64,000 nucleotides of DNA from assembly GCF_052119645.1 (NCBI RefSeq), contig NZ_JBGQOM010000006.1, positions 124,001 to 188,000 on the forward strand, given 5' to 3'. The DNA is from Paraglaciecola sp030730205. Lineage in GTDB: Bacteria > Pseudomonadota > Gammaproteobacteria > Enterobacterales > Alteromonadaceae. Under the pieces are notes generated by a model. The model ran no database searches, had not been told where the DNA came from, and was given only the letters and a program-made list of their open reading frames with translations. Shown piece by piece: positions 8,871-18,119 of this stretch. Within the stretch, counting starts at the first letter, position 1. Each line of letters starts with the position of its first letter. The translations under genes and the position numbers were made by a program.

Positions 8871-10037
8871 TTAGTACCAATACATTAGCTGGATTGCCCA
8901 CATATCCCAATATTCATGCTGATTAAACTCAGTGTTTGGGATTAAGTAAGGTGCTAAATGACCAGTACCTTTTACTCGGTGATATTCGGTTTGCACTTGA
9001 ACATTTTTAGCAAATTTCCATGTCAGTCCTAAGGTGAGTTGATCCATATATCCAAAATAAGCGGGAATGTTGCCATCCGATAATGCCTCTAATTTTTTAC
9101 CACTGCGATCTTTTCTGTCTCTGTCATAGAGATCTAAACGGGTCATTAGTGTTAGTTGTGGATTTAAAAAATAACGACCTTGAACATAGCCACCGTCGGA
9201 AGTTGTTTTTAATTTATACGACGGAAAAAACAGGCCATCTAAAGTGGGTTTTTCTCTAATAAATTCTGAAGCAAATTCCCAATTTTCACCTTGATACAAA
9301 AAATGCAAATTCATGCGCTGAGTTTTCGTCGCCCCATCAAAATAAATATCTTGCTCTGCGGCATCATAGCTAAAGTCCACTTCTAATAATGAGACACCGA
9401 ATTGCCATTGCGATGCTTTGGGGCGCCAATAGATGCTGGCTTGAAGATCTTTATCGTGATTTACCTCGCCAAGAGCATGCACACCCAGCAAGCGGTCTCG
9501 TTGTTTATTACTGACAGGTGTTGAGCCATAGCTAAGGTTTATATCCCATTCGCCCCACGCATTTTGCGTATTGGCTACGGCCATAATCCCATCCACACCA
9601 AGGGCAAAATCTCGAAAGGCGTCAAAGTACATGGATTGTGCTAAGACGATAGATGGTCGGGTGTGTGGCACGTCGCGGGTGGCAGAATAGAGCCAGTGAT
9701 AATTTTTGTTGCGACCTAACTGTAATTTTAATTGCCAGTCAGCATCGCTGAGTAATTTCCATTCAAGAAAAAGATAGTCAACACGGAATCCTTCCGGGTA
9801 GCGATTACCGCCATTTAGATAAACACCTTGCCCTGCAACACGCAATTGATTGTTGATTTTATAAGAGCCGTTTAACCCTACTTCCGTTAACTTTAATGAA
9901 ACTTCTCCATCATTTTGGACAAAATTACTGTCTTGAGCTTGGATGACGCCTTGGGCCACAAAACCATGAATTTTAAGGTCGTCAGCATGAACATTGAAGG
10001 CAAACATAAAAAATACAATGAGACAAAGCCAAGGCAT
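8871..10037 (-). CDS. Porin-like outer membrane beta-barrel protein
   Basis: A 388-residue protein with a signal peptide (about 1-18, ending NVHA) and alternating beta-strand pattern throughout, for example LKIHGFVAQGVIQ, LRVAGQGVYL, DWQLKLQLGRNKN and the aromatic C-terminal strand WAIQLMYWY that ends in Tyr-Trp-Tyr, typical for outer membrane insertion. The substrate cannot be read from the sequence. It sits between a PstS-like gene (2-base gap) and a GGDEF-EAL gene (3-base gap), so it is very likely cotranscribed with both. Confidence 0.75.
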   Translation of the reverse strand: MPWLCLIVFFMFAFNVHADDLKIHGFVAQGVIQAQDSNFVQNDGEVSLKLTEVGLNGSYKINNQLRVAGQGVYLNGGNRYPEGFRVDYLFLEWKLLSDADWQLKLQLGRNKNYHWLYSATRDVPHTRPSIVLAQSMYFDAFRDFALGVDGIMAVANTQNAWGEWDINLSYGSTPVSNKQRDRLLGVHALGEVNHDKDLQASIYWRPKASQWQFGVSLLEVDFSYDAAEQDIYFDGATKTQRMNLHFLYQGENWEFASEFIREKPTLDGLFFPSYKLKTTSDGGYVQGRYFLNPQLTLMTRLDLYDRDRKDRSGKKLEALSDGNIPAYFGYMDQLTLGLTWKFAKNVQVQTEYHRVKGTGHLAPYLIPNTEFNQHEYWDMWAIQLMYWY

Positions 10038-10039
10038 AA

Positions 10040-10498
10040 TTACTGCTCCTCAATTAACTGAATTAAATGAATACCCATGGGTATTTCTGAGGTCATGACA
10101 TACCCTATTGCGCCTGGTTGTTGTTTTACTTTTGCAAGCATTTCACTTTCAGTTTGCACCCTAATAGGACCTTCTCCTAAGCCAGAAAAAATCAGCTTGT
10201 TCCAAATGCGTTCTAATTGATACGGAAACACACCAAGTATCTCGCGACTAAAGAGTTGATGGGTTCCATTTTGGTTGGCGAGTACAAACACCACGATAGG
10301 TTGAGCGTTTGGCCAGTTGGTCTGATACATGGTAAAAATGCGTTTTACTTGATCGTTGTCGAGTCGGTCAATATCAACAGATTGATTGGCGATGATACGA
10401 ATGTTTTTTTCAGCGCAATAGGCAGTAGATAAAGCAAGGTTGATTACAAGTAGTAACCCTATAAAACTAACTTTTGTCGCCATCCCGCCAAATTTCAA
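10040..10498 (-). CDS. PstS-like periplasmic substrate-binding protein, short
   Basis: A 152-residue protein with a signal peptide (hydrophobic FIGLLLVINLALSTAYC). The mature part resembles the small phosphate-ABC-transporter-like periplasmic proteins of marine gammaproteobacteria: LDNDQVKRIFTMYQTNWPNA, a central QLFSREILG and the late PGAIGYVMTSEIP. It is about half the length of true PstS, and no permease or ATPase is nearby. A TTG start at 10498 is supported by GGAG seven bases upstream; an ATG at 10483 is the alternative. It heads the porin and GGDEF-EAL unit, which suggests a sensing rather than uptake role (inference). Confidence 0.75.
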   Translation of the reverse strand: MKFGGMATKVSFIGLLLVINLALSTAYCAEKNIRIIANQSVDIDRLDNDQVKRIFTMYQTNWPNAQPIVVFVLANQNGTHQLFSREILGVFPYQLERIWNKLIFSGLGEGPIRVQTESEMLAKVKQQPGAIGYVMTSEIPMGIHLIQLIEEQ

Positions 10499-10677
10499 GC
10501 CATCACTCCATTTAAACGATTTATTTTATACTAGAATATTTGTTTGAAATTCGCACAAATAAATTAGTATTCAATCTCTTACAGCTAAAACTAGTGGTCT
10601 AGAGCGCGTAATCCGATATTCATCACTATGCTGAAATCTGGTAAAGTTTAGTCTGATAAAAAACGAGCCTTGAATAC

Positions 10678-11976
10678 ATGCCAAGATTGACTGAATTAAG
10701 CGTTAAAGGAGAGTTAGCCCGCTATCTTTATTCACTGCTGTGGTTGCTATTATTACCTATTTTACTGATAAATTGGTTATTTAATTTCACTAAATTTAAC
10801 TCAGTGGTAGCCAAAGAATATTTGTCACGCTTTGGTTATAGTAACAAGAGCATCGTAAAAGGCGGTATCTGGTTACACTGTGCGTCGGTAGGTGAGGTTG
10901 TTGCGATGCAACAATTGGTGGAACGACTACTAATCACTCAGCCCTGTGGGGCAATTACAATCAGCACCAATACTATGACAGGGCGGGAGCGTGTTCAGCA
11001 ACTGTTCGCCGATAAAGTCGTTCATCTGTATTTACCCTATGATTTTTCTTGGTGTATTTATCCACTATTGAAAAAAATACAACCCAGAAAGCTGTTAATT
11101 ACCGAGATGGAGCTGTGGCCTAACTTATGCCATTGCAGTTGGCGTAAAAAGGTGCCTACTTATCTAGTTAATGGGCGCATGAGTGAAAAATCAGCCGCTA
11201 GTTATCAAAAGCTTGCTTGGCTGAGTCAACCACTGCTCAATAAGCTGTCTGGGATTTGTGCTCAAGGCACCAGGGATGTGGATAATTATTTGGCGTTGGG
11301 TGCGAATAACACCACCTTAGTGCTGACCAATAATGTTAAGTTTGATTTAGTTATCAGTGAAAATGACTACGCTGAAGCAGCTAAAATGAGTGAAAAATTT
11401 CACCTTAAAAACCGCACTATTATCGTTGCGGGTAGTACCCATGATTCGGAAGAGCTGGTGGCGATTGAGGCCTACAGGCAACTAGCGCAACAATTTCCTA
11501 ATTTGCTTTTGATACTAGTGCCACGCCATCCGCAGCGTTTTTCAGAGGTAAATGACATCTTGCTACAGCAAAAACTGATCTTTACTCGAATGAGTGAGCC
11601 GGAGTACAAAGAGAACCTAGAGGTATTACTCGTCGACAAAATGGGTGTGCTACGAGCGTTATATTCTTTAGCCAATATCGCTTTTGTAGGAGGCAGTATT
11701 GCCTTGCGCGGGGGGCATAATGCCCTAGAGCCTGCTGCCTTCGGCGTACCTATCTTAATGGGAAAATCAACCTACAATAATCCACAAATTTGTGAAACCT
11801 TACATCAAGCAGGCGCGTTAGCCTTTATTGAGAATAGTGACGACTTCAGCCAACAATGTGTCAGGTGGTTGGAGGATGAAACATTGCGCCAGCAAGCTAC
11901 TGACGCAGGACTAAGGGTTATCAAGCAAAATAGAGGTGCTATTGAGCGTACATTAGCTGTGTTGAATTTATTGTAA
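10678..11976 (+). CDS. waaA: Kdo transferase WaaA
   Basis: A membrane-anchored glycosyltransferase that adds 3-deoxy-D-manno-octulosonic acid to lipid A precursor. An N-terminal helix (about 14-36) is followed by WLHCASVGEVVAM with the catalytic glutamate, then ELWPNLCHC, NGRMSEKSAASYQ, VAGSTHDSEE, LVPRHPQRF and the sugar-nucleotide site FVGGSIALRGGHNALEPAAFG. At 432 residues it matches the family. The 3' end overlaps the convergent glycosyltransferase gene by nine bases. kdkA and coaD follow in the same direction, a common gammaproteobacterial grouping. Confidence 0.96.
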   Translation: MPRLTELSVKGELARYLYSLLWLLLLPILLINWLFNFTKFNSVVAKEYLSRFGYSNKSIVKGGIWLHCASVGEVVAMQQLVERLLITQPCGAITISTNTMTGRERVQQLFADKVVHLYLPYDFSWCIYPLLKKIQPRKLLITEMELWPNLCHCSWRKKVPTYLVNGRMSEKSAASYQKLAWLSQPLLNKLSGICAQGTRDVDNYLALGANNTTLVLTNNVKFDLVISENDYAEAAKMSEKFHLKNRTIIVAGSTHDSEELVAIEAYRQLAQQFPNLLLILVPRHPQRFSEVNDILLQQKLIFTRMSEPEYKENLEVLLVDKMGVLRALYSLANIAFVGGSIALRGGHNALEPAAFGVPILMGKSTYNNPQICETLHQAGALAFIENSDDFSQQCVRWLEDETLRQQATDAGLRVIKQNRGAIERTLAVLNLL

Positions 11977-13044
11977 GCTGCGAAAATATTCAACCAAACG
12001 TATAGCTTCATGCTCAACACCATATTGTTGTTCTACATTTATTCTGCCGTTGCGCCCTAAAGCGAATAATTTTTTTGTGTCTGCAAGTAACTGATCCATT
12101 TTTTCCGTTACGGCTTGTTGGTCATTAACTGGCACAATGTAACCATCAATGCCTGGTCGCACAATATCTTCCCATGCGCCCGCTTGGGTGGCTAATACTG
12201 CCGCGCCACTGCTCATTGCTTCTAAAACAGTTAAACCAAAACCTTCATTGTCACTCAGTGCACACACTAGGCTTAATGCGCTGAAAATTTTTGGAATAGC
12301 TGCAAATGGTAGCTCGTCGGTAAAGGTTATCCGGTTGCCTAGTCCTGCGGCTTCAATCTTCGCTTTGAGCTGGTTGACCAAGTCTTTGTTGCTGCCAGAG
12401 ATAGCGCCAACAACGACAGCGTTATAATCGGGATACTTATTGAGTACATCAATGCATCCTTGAACAAACAGATGCACACCTTTTTGCTTGCGCACCCGAC
12501 CCAGAATACCAATCCCGTATTTGCCGCCATAACCTAATGCCTGCCACGCTTTTACTTTATCTGGTGCGGGCGAGTAGTTTTCAATTTGTACACCATGGGG
12601 ATTAATCATTGCTGGTGGCTCAGCTAAATAAGAAGCAGAGCGATTACTGACTGCAATAACACCATCCATTTGACGTGTTAACCACAGGGTTGACCCCGAC
12701 CGATGACGTTGCGCCGCAGAACTAAATACCAGCTTTATTTTGGCTCTGAAAAGATATTTCAAAATAACACCTTGGATCATTTCATCTACACGACGTGCAT
12801 GAAAAATGCGCCATTTGCCATTTTTTAGGGGTTTACGGCACATCCAAGCCGTTTGCCAAAAATTGATAGCCAAGCTTTGGTCAGATAAAAAGTGTTTTCC
12901 CATCACTCGCAAATTGATCATGTCGCGTTGATAAGACAAGACTTGCAACATAGTCGAAGTCACACCCGAAAAGTTAGAATTAGAATTACCAATAATGAGT
13001 TCCACTTCGTCAGTTGGCACGGGTGTGGTGTAAGATTCACTCAT
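11968..13044 (-). CDS. GT4-type glycosyltransferase (LPS core/surface glycan)
   Basis: A 358-residue GT-B fold glycosyltransferase of the group 1 (GT4) family. Visible features are the GILGRVRKQKGVHLFVQG donor-site start, VVVGAISG, the FTDELPFAAIPKIFSALSL segment, and the EGFGLTVLEAMSSGAAVLAT loop with its E-x7-E nucleotide-sugar binding motif. NSNSNFSGVTSTM sits near the start. No membrane segments are seen. Its place between waaA and kdkA points to LPS core assembly. Donor and acceptor sugars cannot be told. Confidence 0.85.
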   Translation of the reverse strand: MSESYTTPVPTDEVELIIGNSNSNFSGVTSTMLQVLSYQRDMINLRVMGKHFLSDQSLAINFWQTAWMCRKPLKNGKWRIFHARRVDEMIQGVILKYLFRAKIKLVFSSAAQRHRSGSTLWLTRQMDGVIAVSNRSASYLAEPPAMINPHGVQIENYSPAPDKVKAWQALGYGGKYGIGILGRVRKQKGVHLFVQGCIDVLNKYPDYNAVVVGAISGSNKDLVNQLKAKIEAAGLGNRITFTDELPFAAIPKIFSALSLVCALSDNEGFGLTVLEAMSSGAAVLATQAGAWEDIVRPGIDGYIVPVNDQQAVTEKMDQLLADTKKLFALGRNGRINVEQQYGVEHEAIRLVEYFRSLQ

Positions 13045-13146
13045 GTTGTATATCCTGCTTATTGATTGAATTGGGCTAGAAAATCGAGACTATTTTTGTG
13101 ATTTATTTACAATAAGGCTCACACTATCGGGAGTCCGCATAATAGC

Positions 13147-13869
13147 ATGCTACAGATTGAGCGAAAAACTATTGGTGACAGTGTTTTACTGTTCGAAGAC
13201 GATTTATTGGCTGATGTGTCTGTTGATATGTTTAGCGCAGACTTTTGGCAGCAGCAGCATAAAGTCACAGGTCAAGCGTTTGGACGAGGCGTCACCACTT
13301 TTTTTCAACAAAAGGGTAGAGAATACGTATTGCGCCACTATCGCCGTGGTGGTTTAGTGGGAAAAGTCTTACATAATCAGTATTTATTTACGGGGTTACA
13401 TCGCACCCGCGCTTGGCAAGAAATGCACTTGCTTAAGCGAATGCATCAGTGGGGCTTGCCTGTGCCCAAAGCAGCGGCTGCTCATATATGTCGTAGTGGA
13501 TTCATTTACACAGCAGATATTATTTTAGAAAAAATCCCCTTAGCCCAAGACGTATTTAGCCTATTAGAAAAACAGCCTTTAAGCCCAGCGGCTTGGACGA
13601 CAATTGGTGCAGTTATTAAGCAAATGCATGATAAACAAGTCTTTCATCACGATTTAAACATCCACAATATTATGCAAGATGTGCAAGGAAAAATTTGGCT
13701 CATCGACTTTGATAAATGTTACATCCGCAAGGGTGAGCAGTGGAAAAACGAGAATTTACAAAGGTTATTACGCTCTTTACGAAAAGAGCGAAGTAAAAAT
13801 TCCCTATTTTGTTGGCAAGAAGACCACTGGCAATGGTGTCTGAGCGGTTATCAAGGAACTAACCTTTAA
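13147..13869 (+). CDS. kdkA: Kdo kinase KdkA
   Basis: A 240-residue kinase of the eukaryotic-like/Rio small-molecule type that phosphorylates Kdo in the LPS inner core. The catalytic loop is FHHDLNIHNIM (H-x-D-L-x4-N) and the metal-binding motif is WLIDFDKC. Family stretches FGRGVTTFF, RHYRRGGLVGK and TGLHRTRAWQEM are clear. It lies divergent from the neighbouring glycosyltransferase and 69 bases upstream of coaD, with waaA close by. Presence implies a single phosphorylated Kdo inner core, as in Haemophilus and Vibrio (family knowledge). Confidence 0.93.
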   Translation: MLQIERKTIGDSVLLFEDDLLADVSVDMFSADFWQQQHKVTGQAFGRGVTTFFQQKGREYVLRHYRRGGLVGKVLHNQYLFTGLHRTRAWQEMHLLKRMHQWGLPVPKAAAAHICRSGFIYTADIILEKIPLAQDVFSLLEKQPLSPAAWTTIGAVIKQMHDKQVFHHDLNIHNIMQDVQGKIWLIDFDKCYIRKGEQWKNENLQRLLRSLRKERSKNSLFCWQEDHWQWCLSGYQGTNL

Positions 13870-13938
13870 AATTAAATTGGCGTGAGGGTAGGTCTTTAAG
13901 TTAGCCTAAAGCATTATTTTTGTTGTTAAAGTTAATAT

Positions 13939-14433
13939 ATGCACACTAAAGCCATTTATCCGGGTACATTTGATCCTATCACTAACGGCCACGCCGACTT
14001 AATTGAGCGTGCCGCCAATATGTTTACTCACGTTATTGTAGGCATTGCCGCCAATCCTAGCAAAAAACCCTTATTCAGTTTAGATGAAAGGGTAGAGTTG
14101 ATTAAACAAGTCACTCAACATTTACCCAATGTCGAAGTCATTGGTTTTAGAGGTTTATTGGCTGATTTTGCTGAGGATCAAGGCGCAACTGTTCTCATTA
14201 GAGGTTTACGAGCAGTTTCAGACTTTGAATACGAGTTTCAATTAGCTAACATGAATCGTCGTTTAAATCCTAATCTTGAAAGTGTTTTTATGACACCATC
14301 TGAAGAAAACTCTTTTATATCCAGTACTTTGGTGAAGGAAGTGGCCTTGCACCGGGGCAAAGTAGAGCAGTTTTGTCATCCTTGTGTGCAGAAGGCATTA
14401 ACTAAAAAGCTGCAGGCTCAACAGGAAAACTAG
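13939..14433 (+). CDS. coaD: Phosphopantetheine adenylyltransferase CoaD
   Basis: Catalyses the fourth step of coenzyme A synthesis, moving AMP from ATP to 4'-phosphopantetheine. The 164-residue protein shows the nucleotidyltransferase motif YPGTFDPITNGHADLI, the RGLRAVSDFEYEFQLANMNR stretch and the C-terminal SSTLVKEVALHRG. Length and motifs are typical of bacterial CoaD. It follows kdkA. A perfect 13-bp inverted repeat just downstream probably ends transcription. Confidence 0.97.
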   Translation: MHTKAIYPGTFDPITNGHADLIERAANMFTHVIVGIAANPSKKPLFSLDERVELIKQVTQHLPNVEVIGFRGLLADFAEDQGATVLIRGLRAVSDFEYEFQLANMNRRLNPNLESVFMTPSEENSFISSTLVKEVALHRGKVEQFCHPCVQKALTKKLQAQQEN

Positions 14434-14460
14434 CAGCAATTGAAGGGCTGTTTGAGTGTA

Positions 14461-14496
14461 AATTAGGATTAGAGAAAATATCATCTAATCCTAATT
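14461..14496. terminator. Bidirectional hairpin between convergent coaD and SDR genes
   Basis: AATTAGGATTAGA at 14461-14473 pairs perfectly with 14484-14496 around a 10-base loop. The stem is AT-rich. On the plus strand it is followed by AGGTTTTTAAGG, a short T run. Its place between two converging genes supports a terminator role. Confidence 0.6.
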
Positions 14497-14502
14497 AGGT
14501 TT

Positions 14503-15102
14503 TTAAGGATTTAAAATAAACTCATCTTTTCTAAAAAATAGTACATCCCCGCTAGTATATTTTCCATTCAAAATATCGATTACATAACGTGACATATGTC
14601 GACAATCCATTGCATTAGCATTGGATAAATTCAAGTTATCTCTAAATTTTGTATCTATGGCACCAGGGCATAAACAGAAGGCTTTGACCTTATCGTTTGC
14701 TAAACATTTAGTAAAAGTAATAACAGCCGCTTTTGATGAGCAGTACGATGACCAGTCAGGGTAAGCGTTGAAACCTGCCGTAGATGATATGTTAATAATA
14801 GTGGTTTGAGCATTAGCGTGTAAAGCTTGTTTGGATACTAAGAACGTACCGATAAGATTAACATTTATATCATTAATCCAAGCATCAGCATCAGCATCTA
14901 AAATACGTTTGGGATGAATGCTCCCAGCATTATTGATAACAGCATCAAAATGTTTATCTGTAAAAAACTGCTTCACTGAGAGCGGATCAGTGACATCAAG
15001 TTCTTTGCGACCAACTGTGGTGATATCGAATTGATGCCTAAAGTCAGCAATAAAACTTTGCGCCCAATCCCCGAGGCCACCAGTGACCAATATCTTAATC
15101 AT
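14503..15102 (-). CDS. Short-chain dehydrogenase/reductase (SDR)
   Basis: A 199-residue classical SDR with a slightly unusual nucleotide motif TGGLGDWAQSF, the NNAG motif, the serine in NISSTAGF and the catalytic Y-x3-K as YCSSKAA. The C terminus is short compared with typical 240-260 residue SDRs. The start overlaps the stop of the preceding cytidylyltransferase gene (ATGA), so they form one unit. Reductase plus cytidylyltransferase suggests making a CDP-activated polyol for surface glycan decoration (inference); the true substrate is unknown. Confidence 0.8.
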   Translation of the reverse strand: MIKILVTGGLGDWAQSFIADFRHQFDITTVGRKELDVTDPLSVKQFFTDKHFDAVINNAGSIHPKRILDADADAWINDINVNLIGTFLVSKQALHANAQTTIINISSTAGFNAYPDWSSYCSSKAAVITFTKCLANDKVKAFCLCPGAIDTKFRDNLNLSNANAMDCRHMSRYVIDILNGKYTSGDVLFFRKDEFILNP

Positions 15103-15548
15103 TTTTTGATAACATCGGGAATTGAGTGCGTATCAGCAGAACTGACTAATTCCTTATATTGATTATAAATTTGTTTTTTGAGTTTTGTGCTACTAACTCC
15201 TGCGCCATAGGGGAAGTAAAAGACTTTCACCCCTAAGTCCCTTAAGTAGTCATATTTACCCTTCCAGTCATCACCAACGACAAAAATATCTATATTCAGA
15301 TCTTTTACTCTCTCAGTATGTTCAAGAGAGCGTTGCGGGATAACAACATCGGGGTACTTTAGTGCTTCGATAATGGCAATACGTTCTTCAAAAGGAATTG
15401 AAGGTGGCTTTTTATAAGAACAAACTAATTCATCAGTGCTGACGCCAACAATTAAAGTATCTCCGAGACCTGCTCCATATTCGATCATTTTTAAATGATT
15501 CCTATGAAACAAATCAAAGGTTCCTGACACATAGACAACAGTAGTCAT
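15099..15548 (-). CDS. Glycerol-3-phosphate cytidylyltransferase-like protein (TagD type)
   Basis: A 149-residue nucleotidyltransferase with the family motif YVSGTFDLFHRNHLKMI, where the usual H-x-G-H reads H-R-N-H, then VVGDDWKGKYD and the late SSTKLKKQI. These match cytidylyltransferases such as TagD that make CDP-glycerol. ATG at 15548 is preferred because GGA lies about seven bases upstream; a TTG at 15560 is weaker. Coupled to the SDR gene downstream. A CDP-glycerol-type transferase lies about 3.3 kb away at 18840, which fits the same pathway. Confidence 0.82.
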   Translation of the reverse strand: MTTVVYVSGTFDLFHRNHLKMIEYGAGLGDTLIVGVSTDELVCSYKKPPSIPFEERIAIIEALKYPDVVIPQRSLEHTERVKDLNIDIFVVGDDWKGKYDYLRDLGVKVFYFPYGAGVSSTKLKKQIYNQYKELVSSADTHSIPDVIKK

Positions 15549-15788
15549 ACCATATTCCAAAATTAGAAGAAGAGTTTATACAAATTAAAACATGCTCAAA
15601 GACGCTTTAAGTCTTGTCTCGATTTTACCGATGAACGTGGAGAGTAAGCTAACATTTTCTGACGTTTTGACGCAAGGCTGTCGTAACCAATGTAATCGCT
15701 GTGGAACAGGGTGGCATCATACTTTCTTAGGTAACTTATTTGATTTTCAATGAGCAGCTCGCGAATTTCTGCTATCAGGTCATCATTT

Positions 15789-16655
15789 ATGAGCTTTATC
15801 GACTAATTAGACACCATCGAAAATCTTGCCTAAATATCAATTAGACCTACAAATTAGGAGATATCATTTTTCTTATCATGGCAGTCAAATTAGGCTGCGC
15901 ACAGGGATGGAAGACTATCAAAATGTTTGGTGATACCGAGCTAGATTGATTACCCAAATACCGGGAATTCAAACACGGTATTGCTACCCTATACGGTAGG
16001 GCGAATTATCCGTAGTATCAACAATGAAGCCCTCTCAGAGCGTTTTGGACAATGGATTAATGAAAACGATAAGACAGTAGTAAACCTCATATCACTTTTG
16101 ATGGCAAAACCTCAGAGGAAGTGGTCGTTGCTCATGAGGCGATGCCCTTCCTACGATGAGTTCGATGCTAATGGCCAACGGTTTAGTGCTATCGCAACGC
16201 GAGACAGAGGGTAAGAAAAATGAAATCAAAACGATACAAACTAAGCTGGGTTGTTTATTGTTAAGGGGGTTCGTCAGGAAAGCGCAGACGATGTATTACA
16301 ACCTAAAGATAATCGAAAAAGTTTACATGAAGAAATCAAGACCTACTTCCATAAACTCAGACGAGAGCGTAGTTTCTTATTTGACGCAGAAGTCGTTACC
16401 AAGGTGGATGAGGACGACTTGTGGAACGCTATTATTGCATGTTAGTCATTGAGTTATCGAAAACAGCAGGATTGGTTCTTGGGCGTGAGGTTTAGGGAAG
16501 ATGAAAGTCAGATTTGGACAAAAATGGAGCCAAAACGTTGCAGTTTTAGACGGGCATTTTCGAATCTAATTAAAGGGCATTGCCTAAAAGATAATGTCGC
16601 AGGTAAGAGACATCGTGCAGGTTGGGATGGCAATTTCAAAGCTGAGTTTTTAGTT
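15789..16655 (+). pseudogene. Decayed ISAs1-family transposase
   Basis: Homology to an ISAs1-type transposase runs across the stretch in several frames. Frame one (15789 to about 15985) has YKLGDIIFLIMAV, CAQGWKTIKMFGDTELD and KYREFKHGI with two in-frame stops. A shift gives TVGRIIRSINNEALSERFGQ and WINENDKTVV. Further shifts give FDGKTSEE, VLSQRETEGKKNEIKTIQTK, then VLQPKDNRKSLHEEIKTYFHK. The C-terminal part is FREDESQIWTK, RRAFSNLIKGH and GKRHRAGWDGNF. At least four frameshifts and several stops show long inactivity. Family assignment is from memory of these motifs. No terminal repeats were recognised. Confidence 0.82.
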
Positions 16656-16833
16656 GGTGGATTTATAACAAAGTATGCTCCCGACCTGTGCGTCTTTAAT
16701 AGTACAGATGTATCATCCCGCTCGAAAAAGATAGCATCTCACTCAAATAAAAAACAAAAATGAATCCAATTGGCTTTACATTTCTCAATTAACACTACTA
16801 CTAGACGGTCGAAGAAAGTAAGTTATTAGTTTT

Positions 16834-17856
16834 TTACCATTGTCCATTATTCTTATATGCGATTAATTGCTGTTGATAAAACTTGATAACCTCGGCCACT
16901 TTTTCCTCTGGTGCAAAGCGTCCCATCGGATACTGGCGTTTTTGCAAATATTGGCTTTGTTGTAGTTGTTTGCTTAAATGCGTCACACTATCAATATCGA
17001 CCAACTCTTTATCAAACAAAGGTTGTAGATATTTAGCACCTTCGGTGGCGGTGGCAATAATCGGTAAACCTGCATGCATTGCTTCTAAAAAAACTAAGCC
17101 AAATGGTTCCGTGCGAGCAGCGCTGACAAACAAATCGAAGGATGCTAACCAGTCCTGTGGAGTGTCGCTAAAGCCTGGCATAATGACATGAGCGGGTGCT
17201 TCTTCTCGGATCGCTTGCCAGTTTTTCCCTTCGCCCACAATCACCAAATAGCTATTAGGGATTGCCGCCAATAAAAAGGCTTTAATTAACGTATCGTGGC
17301 CTTTGCTTTTTTCAACCCTACCTAATGTGCCAATTACTAATGCATCTTCCGGTATCTGATATTCTCGCCGCAGCCTCTGGCCTGCTAGTTCTGTAGTTAC
17401 ACGAGGCCCTGACCAATTGTCTAACTGAATGGTATGCGACTTTAAATGCTTGGGAATGGTTAATAATTGCCAAGGGGCTATTGCAATAAGCGCGTCTAGC
17501 TTTGCATGTTGCTGCTTTTTATAGTGAATATGCAGGGTGGCTATGCGTAAACATAAGCCCTTAAGACCTTGCAGAACCCGACAGGCAGCGCTTAAATGCG
17601 CGTGTGCCACATCCGGCTTGAGTTGCTTGAGTATGTTGCGGCAGCGATATAAAGCCAACAATTTAATACCACCGATCAGCATGATATTAACCTTTGGAGA
17701 AACATGCTGTGCGATTGCATTTGAGCGAGTTTCGGCACCACGTTTATGCAGAATTAGCGTCACATCGTGTTGCTCAGCCTGCAAGTTGGCTAACTCAATT
17801 GCATAGCGCTCACTTCCGGCAAAACTATGGGTTAAAATAAGATGGGCAATTTTCAC
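16834..17856 (-). CDS. GT4-type glycosyltransferase
   Basis: A 340-residue GT-B glycosyltransferase. It opens MKIAHLILTHSFAGSERYAIE, the acceptor-side pattern seen in GT4 enzymes. The donor domain has IGTLGRVEKSKGHDTLIKAF, LVIVGEGKNW, VIMPGFSDTPQDWLASFDLFV and the EPFGLVFLEAMHAGLPIIAT loop with the E-x7-E motif. No membrane segments are seen. It lies between IS remnants, in reverse to them, within the surface glycan region. The sugar specificity is not readable. Confidence 0.87.
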   Translation of the reverse strand: MKIAHLILTHSFAGSERYAIELANLQAEQHDVTLILHKRGAETRSNAIAQHVSPKVNIMLIGGIKLLALYRCRNILKQLKPDVAHAHLSAACRVLQGLKGLCLRIATLHIHYKKQQHAKLDALIAIAPWQLLTIPKHLKSHTIQLDNWSGPRVTTELAGQRLRREYQIPEDALVIGTLGRVEKSKGHDTLIKAFLLAAIPNSYLVIVGEGKNWQAIREEAPAHVIMPGFSDTPQDWLASFDLFVSAARTEPFGLVFLEAMHAGLPIIATATEGAKYLQPLFDKELVDIDSVTHLSKQLQQSQYLQKRQYPMGRFAPEEKVAEVIKFYQQQLIAYKNNGQW

Positions 17857-18119
17857 TGTTTTGAAGTCTCGAGTAAAGGGAGTGGTTAAGTTACCGATAA
17901 AATGAAACGTTATTTTTTATAAAACGAAAATACATGGTGCCTCATGTTTGCCATATTTACCTCTTTTATATACATGATGGAGTGAAACTCGGCTATTTTT
18001 CGTCTGCAGCTAGACTATTTTATAACCCATTAACCCCGGCGTAGAGCGTTTATAGTTATTTTTACCTGTTTATGTGGCCTACCCCATTCTTTTGGCTCTT
18101 TCAACGTGTTTTAGAGGGT

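Noticed and set aside
15592..15753. 53-codon ORF (MLKDALSLVSILPMNVESKL...) with a CNRCG stretch next to the IS relic
   Set aside because: No family recognised, no clear ribosome site, and it lies at the edge of decayed transposon DNA. More likely a chance frame or scrap.
16449..16763. 104-codon ORF continuing the ISAs1 C terminus
   Set aside because: Its first part is the relic's C-terminal frame; the tail past 16655 is unlike the family. Treated as part of the pseudogene.
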